NCBI GenBank assembly: GCA_905183005.1
Contig: CAJJDO010000133.1
Span: 245,017 to 309,016 of the forward strand
Source: Paramecium pentaurelia
Taxonomy: Eukaryota > Ciliophora > Oligohymenophorea > Peniculida > Parameciidae
Reading direction: 5' to 3'
Length of the DNA: 64,000 bases
A program made the position numbers and the translations under genes. The first letter of the stretch is position 1; each line of letters opens with the position of its first letter. Positions 60,081-64,000 of the stretch are shown in pieces. Under the pieces are notes generated by a model. The model made no database searches. It worked only from the letters and a program-made list of their open reading frames with translations, and was not told the origin of the DNA.

Positions 60081-61248
60081 TCATTTCAAATATTTCTATT
60101 TAGAATTGTTTATTGTTTTTAATATTTTACTTAATGATTATTCCTTTTCATTTTTCACTTTTTCTGATAACAAAAGGTCTTTTTCCAAATTACTACCTTT
60201 GTTTTCATCCCTATTTATTGAATTGTTTCTTTAAGTTCCATTATTGGTGTTATTTTGTTTATTAAAACTATTTTATTTTGTATTACTTTTTCTTTTTTCT
60301 TATTTGATTTCTTAATCCTTTTACCAACTTACTTTATATCTATTAATTTCATCTTGAATCTAATTTACTATATCATTTTCCCTAATTCTTTTGCTCTCTC
60401 TTTCTATTTCCCATTTAATAGCATTTTCTTATTATTTCATTTTCTTAATTATTTATTTATTCTTCTCAATTTCTTATCTCATCAATGATTCCTTACTGTT
60501 TGATCTATATGATCTATTTAAAGATTATTGACCCTCTATCATTTATTTAATTTATGATGTAGCTGATGGCTTATTAGTCTACAATTTTAATATTCTATCC
60601 AATCTTGATTACTATCTTTAATTTACAATATACTTTTTTAGTTTGAGCTTCTATTACACGTTTTTAATAGTCTTTAGATTTTGATGAAGAACGACTACAA
60701 CTGAGATTTGATTATTGGCTTTTTGGTCTATTGATTTTACAATTACTTTGATGTAAATGTGATTAAGAGATATTTGTCTTATTACTAAATGACTTCTGGG
60801 ATTATTATAGTTTATTCATTTTCTAAAACCCTTATTAACTTAATGATCTATTTCTTGAATTACTTTTTTTACACAATAATAGATTCTTAAACAAAGACTT
60901 TGCAATAGCTAACAACTAATTTAAAGTATCCTATATTAATTCAAATGTTCCATCATTTTATTCATCTTCATTTTATTATTGAATTTATTATAAAATCTGC
61001 ATTGATTTTTCTAAATTTTCAAAACGTACTCTTTTTTAAAATGTTTATGAATCATTAATAATTTCTAGAATCTCATTAGTATTTCGTAAACAATATTTTA
61101 TTGATTACCAATCAGACTTTATTTAATTTCCTTGAATTGATGCTATTGTTCCACTTAATAATGTTACTAATGCATGAGATATCTATATAACTTTTTAAGA
61201 TGGTTTAATCATAAGTTTCAATTACTAATATATAAATTATCTATACAT
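60081..61248 (-). CDS. Coiled-coil/Ser-rich protein of unknown function
   Basis: About 381 residues with one intron, 60612-60633 (22 nt, TAG). The ATG at 61248 (MYRQFIYQQLKLMIKP) is used; an in-frame ATG 12 codons later is also possible. The N-terminal 150 residues are helical with mixed composition (VIQISHALVTLLSGTIAS, NLEKSMQILQQIQQ). A Ser/Lys/Gln-rich middle (NLSCSRSSSKSKDYQ) and a coiled C-terminal part (REIEKNKQIIKKMKQQ) follow. No family is recognised. Its stop is 29 bp from the convergent MORN/C48 stop. Confidence 0.72.
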
Positions 61249-61351
61249 TAAGAAATTTGAAAGTGATTTTCTTGTTTTGGGTTTCTTAATACATTTCTGT
61301 TAATAATAGTTATTCTATAAATAATTAATTATATTAAAAATGAATACATTA

Positions 61352-61980
61352 TCATAACAACTTTTTGTATATCGCAAATATGTCTATAATTCCTAACAAT
61401 ATTATAATAACTAATAAAGATGCTTTATCTAATGTTATTTTATTATTCATCATCTAAATAGTAAAATCACTCTTCCTTAAATTTGATTTCAAGTCTTATT
61501 TCTATTTCAATTCTATTTCATACTTTAAATTTAGATTATTGTAAAGCCAGAGTTCCTGTATTCATTTTAGAGTCCACATTTAATGCGATTTATTCAGTCT
61601 CTTAAGTTAATCTATCGATCTCTTCTATAATTAAATCATTCTCAAATAAGTTTCCTTTTAGATTATCTGTTTTCTTTTATTTTATCAATAATTCATTAAA
61701 ACTCTCTTCAATCACATCCAATTATTTCTTATATTATATAATCTTATTCTATAATATTTTTTTAGAAGTATTTGAAGTCATTTAAGCTTCGGTTTCCATC
61801 ATTTTTACCTATTTTTTATTCTCATAATCTTACACATCTTCTTAATTCTTCCATATCATTCTTATATTTTTCATTTTTATTATACTCTCCTTTTCTTAAT
61901 TTCTATTTTACTTATTCGCTAATATATTTGAATTCTTATTCATTTTATATGAATTCCTCACTTGCTCTTGTATCCTACAT
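61352..61980 (-). CDS. Vti1-type Qb-SNARE
   Basis: Qb-SNAREs supply one helix to the fusion complex at Golgi, endosome and vacuole membranes. The 193-residue product has an N-terminal three-helix (Habc-like) region with EEFIQNEQEFKYISEQV, LRRCVKMMETEAQM and KIIQYKKQLDVIEESFNEL, as in Vti1. The SNARE helix runs from LIIEEIDRLTQETEQIALN through IELKQKQDLKSNLRKSDF and MNNKI. It ends in one membrane anchor (LLVIIILLGIIDIFAIYKKLL), as tail-anchored SNAREs do. Introns 61809-61833 (TAG) and 61556-61577 (22 nt, CAG) are needed. Without the second the membrane anchor is out of frame. The ETEQIA motif is the strongest match to Vti1. Confidence 0.88.
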
Positions 61981-62001
61981 TATTTATAATTAATTAAAAG
62001 A

Positions 62002-62662
62002 ATGTCAGATTTAAAGACCCAAATACTAAAATATATTTATTGATATTCATTAAATTAAAGAGCATTATTTAGAATCTTCATTAATACCCTTTTTCTTATA
62101 TTCAATTGAATATTAAATAATAATGAAGAAACTTTAATCATAGACTCAAATTATTTCATTTAGATAGTTTAATGATTAAATAATTTAATTTTATAATAGT
62201 GAGAATGGACAGCCTTTGAATAGATAGTAGGATTTACTACAATACCAATAATAATTAAAGAAGCATTTATTCAAAAGCTTAATAATGAAAATTATAGTCT
62301 TTAGAATGAAATTGAAAATTTGCTTGTTTTTAATGTTAAGGAAAGCATAAAAAATTATGGTTATTAAATAATTATTAACAACAGAGTATAAGGAGATTAA
62401 TTAATTATAAAAGATTATGAAATAATGGGAGATTAACTGATTTAAGAAAAAATTAATTTAATATATCTATTCATCAAAATATAATACAAAAGAAAATTGC
62501 AAAATTGAAACTTGAATTAATGGAAATTAAGTAAAAAGTATCAAAATTTAGATAATAAATCTGAACTCTATAGATTATTAAAAAAAGGAATAATTATATG
62601 AAGTAGTTAATCCTTTAATAACAAAATTTATTAAATAAATATTACAATGGGTTAGAGATTGA
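62002..62662 (+). pseudogene. Decayed or error-rich gene with several frameshifts
   Basis: The ATG at 62002 (MSDLKTQILKYIY) stops at TGA 62041. Coding-like stretches then follow in changing frames: IKEHYLESSLIPFF up to QQLKKHLFK; then LNNENYSLQNEIENLL up to QLIIKDYEIMGDQ; then IIQKKIAKLKLELMEIK; QNLDNKSELYRLLKK; and EQLYEVVNPLITKFIKQIL ending at TGA 62660. At least five shifts are needed, several in A-runs, and no GT-AG pair of usual size explains them. All neighbours are intact, so decay is more likely than poor base quality, but neither can be excluded. The original product was a helical protein of about 215 residues. It starts 21 bp from the divergent SNARE gene. Confidence 0.6.
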
Positions 62663-62718
62663 AATAGTAATTATTATTAAATTCCCTTCTTATTTTTTAT
62701 ATTATATAGATAATAATC

Positions 62719-63543
62719 TCATTTTATAATCTTTTCGAATTTTTTAATTAATTGTTCCTCTTTCATTATTTTACTCTCTAATTATTTAATAGCATTTTAT
62801 GTCATGTAAAGTTTAGATTACCTTATTTCAAATACAGCTTTCAAAAAAATGAGTATAAATTTTGCAACTGTTGACATTGCTGCTGCTTATTATTCTTAAA
62901 TACTATTAACTTATTCTAGCTACTATAATTGCTTATCATTTATGCTACTAATATCTAAAGTTGCAATTAACTCTAAAAAATTTACACGACTTAGATACTT
63001 TTGGCATTCTTTCCAATTATCTTTTTATATCTTAAATGTTGGATCTAAAGTCATGCATACTAGATTAATAATCTTTTCAACTAATTCAGGAGGTCTAGCT
63101 AAGGATTTAAGCTCAACAATATGGTTTTTAGTTAATCTTGACACCCCATCAATCGCTGCTTTCATAACTTATTGTTAAGATTAATCTTCTCCTATCCCTT
63201 ATATATCTTAGATCTTTAATTATATTTCATTTTATTGATCAGCTATTTATTATTAAAAAATAAATATTTATTTAGGAAGCATCAATTTTACTACATAATT
63301 TGCTTTCTTGCTAACTAATCTGAATCGGAAAATTTATTTAGTATCTAAAAATATAAATATTTAATGGAAAATATCAGGTCTCACATAATTAAGCATATTA
63401 TGCATAGTTGAAGATGGATTATCCAACTTTTTTTTTAAATCATAAATTTCCTAAAAACTCATATATAAATTTTCTAGCCTTTAGTCTTATTATTTGCTAT
63501 TAGTTTGCAAAGTTGTTAGCTCGTTTTATAATGTTTGTAACAT
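62719..63543 (-). CDS. Protein with F-box-like motif and dynein-stalk/MTBD-like domain
   Basis: A clean 274-residue frame with no intron, from MLQTLQNELTTLQTN to TGA 62719-62721. Residues 1-45 are coiled coil. Residues of about 58-100 (YVRPDIFHQIFIFLDTKQIF, RFRLVSKKANYVV) read like an F-box. After a Gln-rich heptad stretch, residues from about 140 read KAAIDGVSRLTKNHIVELKS and LARPPELVEKIINLV. A WKECQKYL segment, NFLELIATLDISSIND and a final helix/coil pair follow. This order (A-x-x-x, ELKSLxxPP, W, FLxxLxxxD) is that of the dynein heavy-chain stalk tip that binds microtubules. No AAA+ motor parts exist. Alone, it could tie an SCF-type partner to microtubules, but this is inference. Confidence 0.8.
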
Positions 63544-64000
63544 TAAAATTATTTCTCAATATTAATAATAATGTATCTGAATTTGATAAAATAGATAATA
63601 ATAAACATAAATAATTAATCAATTAAAAATTAGATACCAAGAAGAATTAAGGATTAAAATGAATTTAATAAAATTTAGATTAAATATTTAAAAAATAATT
63701 GGAAATTAAAATGGTTTTCTCAAAATGATTAGTGAAAAAAAAAAGATACAAATTTAGCTTCAAATATTGAGAAACACAAATATCATAGCAAAAATGTTAT
63801 CATTATCATTATTACAATAGTAATAAATTAAAGAAAAATAACTTTTGAACACAATTTACATTTAATTTTTTGCTTAAAGATTGGTGTTAAAATATTTTAT
63901 ATTGATTTTGAGATTAACCAATATTTAACATATTAAGTATATTTAATTGTTGATATAAATTGATTTTTTGATTTTAATCAATTCACAAAATTGTATATAT
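63544..64000 (+). other. Intergenic, with a weak open frame reaching the window end
   Basis: From ATG 63659 the plus frame stays open to the window end (MNLIKFRLNIQKIIG). The codon pattern is poor, the reading is hydrophobic and low in complexity, and in DNA this A+T rich a 110-codon frame without TGA can occur by chance. I do not call a gene. Confidence 0.3.

Noticed and set aside
62002..62662. Programmed frameshifting as in Euplotes
   Set aside because: The shifts are not at AAA-TAA/TAG stop sites, because TAA and TAG code for Gln here. Decay or base errors fit better.
1..64000. CRISPR arrays, insertion sequences, bacterial promoters or ribosome binding sites
   Set aside because: None is present. 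The code, introns and gene families are those of a ciliate nucleus.
1..64000. Retained germline elements (TA-bounded IES) or telomere repeats
   Set aside because: Almost all coding regions are open apart from micro-introns, and no telomere-type C/A repeat array is seen.

Overview
The window is ciliate macronuclear DNA, most likely from the genus Paramecium. It is very A+T rich. Almost every gene reads through many TAA and TAG codons and ends only at TGA, which is ciliate code 6 (TAA and TAG = Gln). Reading frames are restored by removing introns of about 20-32 nt that begin GT (mostly GTA) and end TAG, AAG or rarely CAG. With the standard code only fragments appear. All translations here were made by hand with code 6, and the introns are inferred from frame and family fit, without transcript data.

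Layout. 1-8.2 kb: the 3' end of a protein kinase, two proteins of unknown function, transaldolase, an RbAp48/MSI1-type WD40 histone chaperone and a C2-like coiled-coil protein. 8.2-20.3 kb: a vWA protein, an NAD(P)HX epimerase, a PP2C phosphatase, acyl-CoA oxidase ending in AKL, a large LRR protein and an SCP/FCP1-type phosphatase. 20.3-31.7 kb: a Gln-rich protein, a Myb factor, an MFSD1-like transporter, a small J-domain protein, a trichocyst-matrix-like secreted protein and two coiled-coil proteins. 31.8-43.6 kb: kinesin-13, a CDC7-like kinase, CSN2 of the COP9 signalosome, an unknown protein, a thioredoxin-like secretory protein, a GAF-domain protein and an ELMO-domain protein. 43.6-56.4 kb: an EF-hand protein, an MDR-family oxidoreductase, a coiled-coil protein, a single-pass membrane protein and a 1,137-residue Cys-rich membrane protein with a GPS-like motif. 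56.4-64 kb: a kinase, an RIIa/IQ protein, tRNA-Lys(UUU), a MORN plus C48-protease-like protein, a Vti1-type SNARE, a decayed gene and a protein with F-box-like and dynein-stalk-like regions.

The scaffold has four faulty joins. Three single-N joins (9247, 47298, 55202) and one 304-N gap (44805-45108) are each flanked by a direct repeat of about 1.0-1.2 kb that begins exactly after the N and ends exactly before it. These look like unmerged contig overlaps. They create false partial copies of the vWA, EF-hand, oxidoreductase and Cys-rich genes.

Genes are packed tightly. Convergent stop codons are often 12-60 bp apart, and several divergent start codons are only 11-67 bp apart. There is no operon logic. 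The content is a typical free-living ciliate mix of signalling, cilium and microtubule, secretory-granule and housekeeping genes. Few coding regions are interrupted by anything but micro-introns, so nothing looks like retained germline (IES) DNA.
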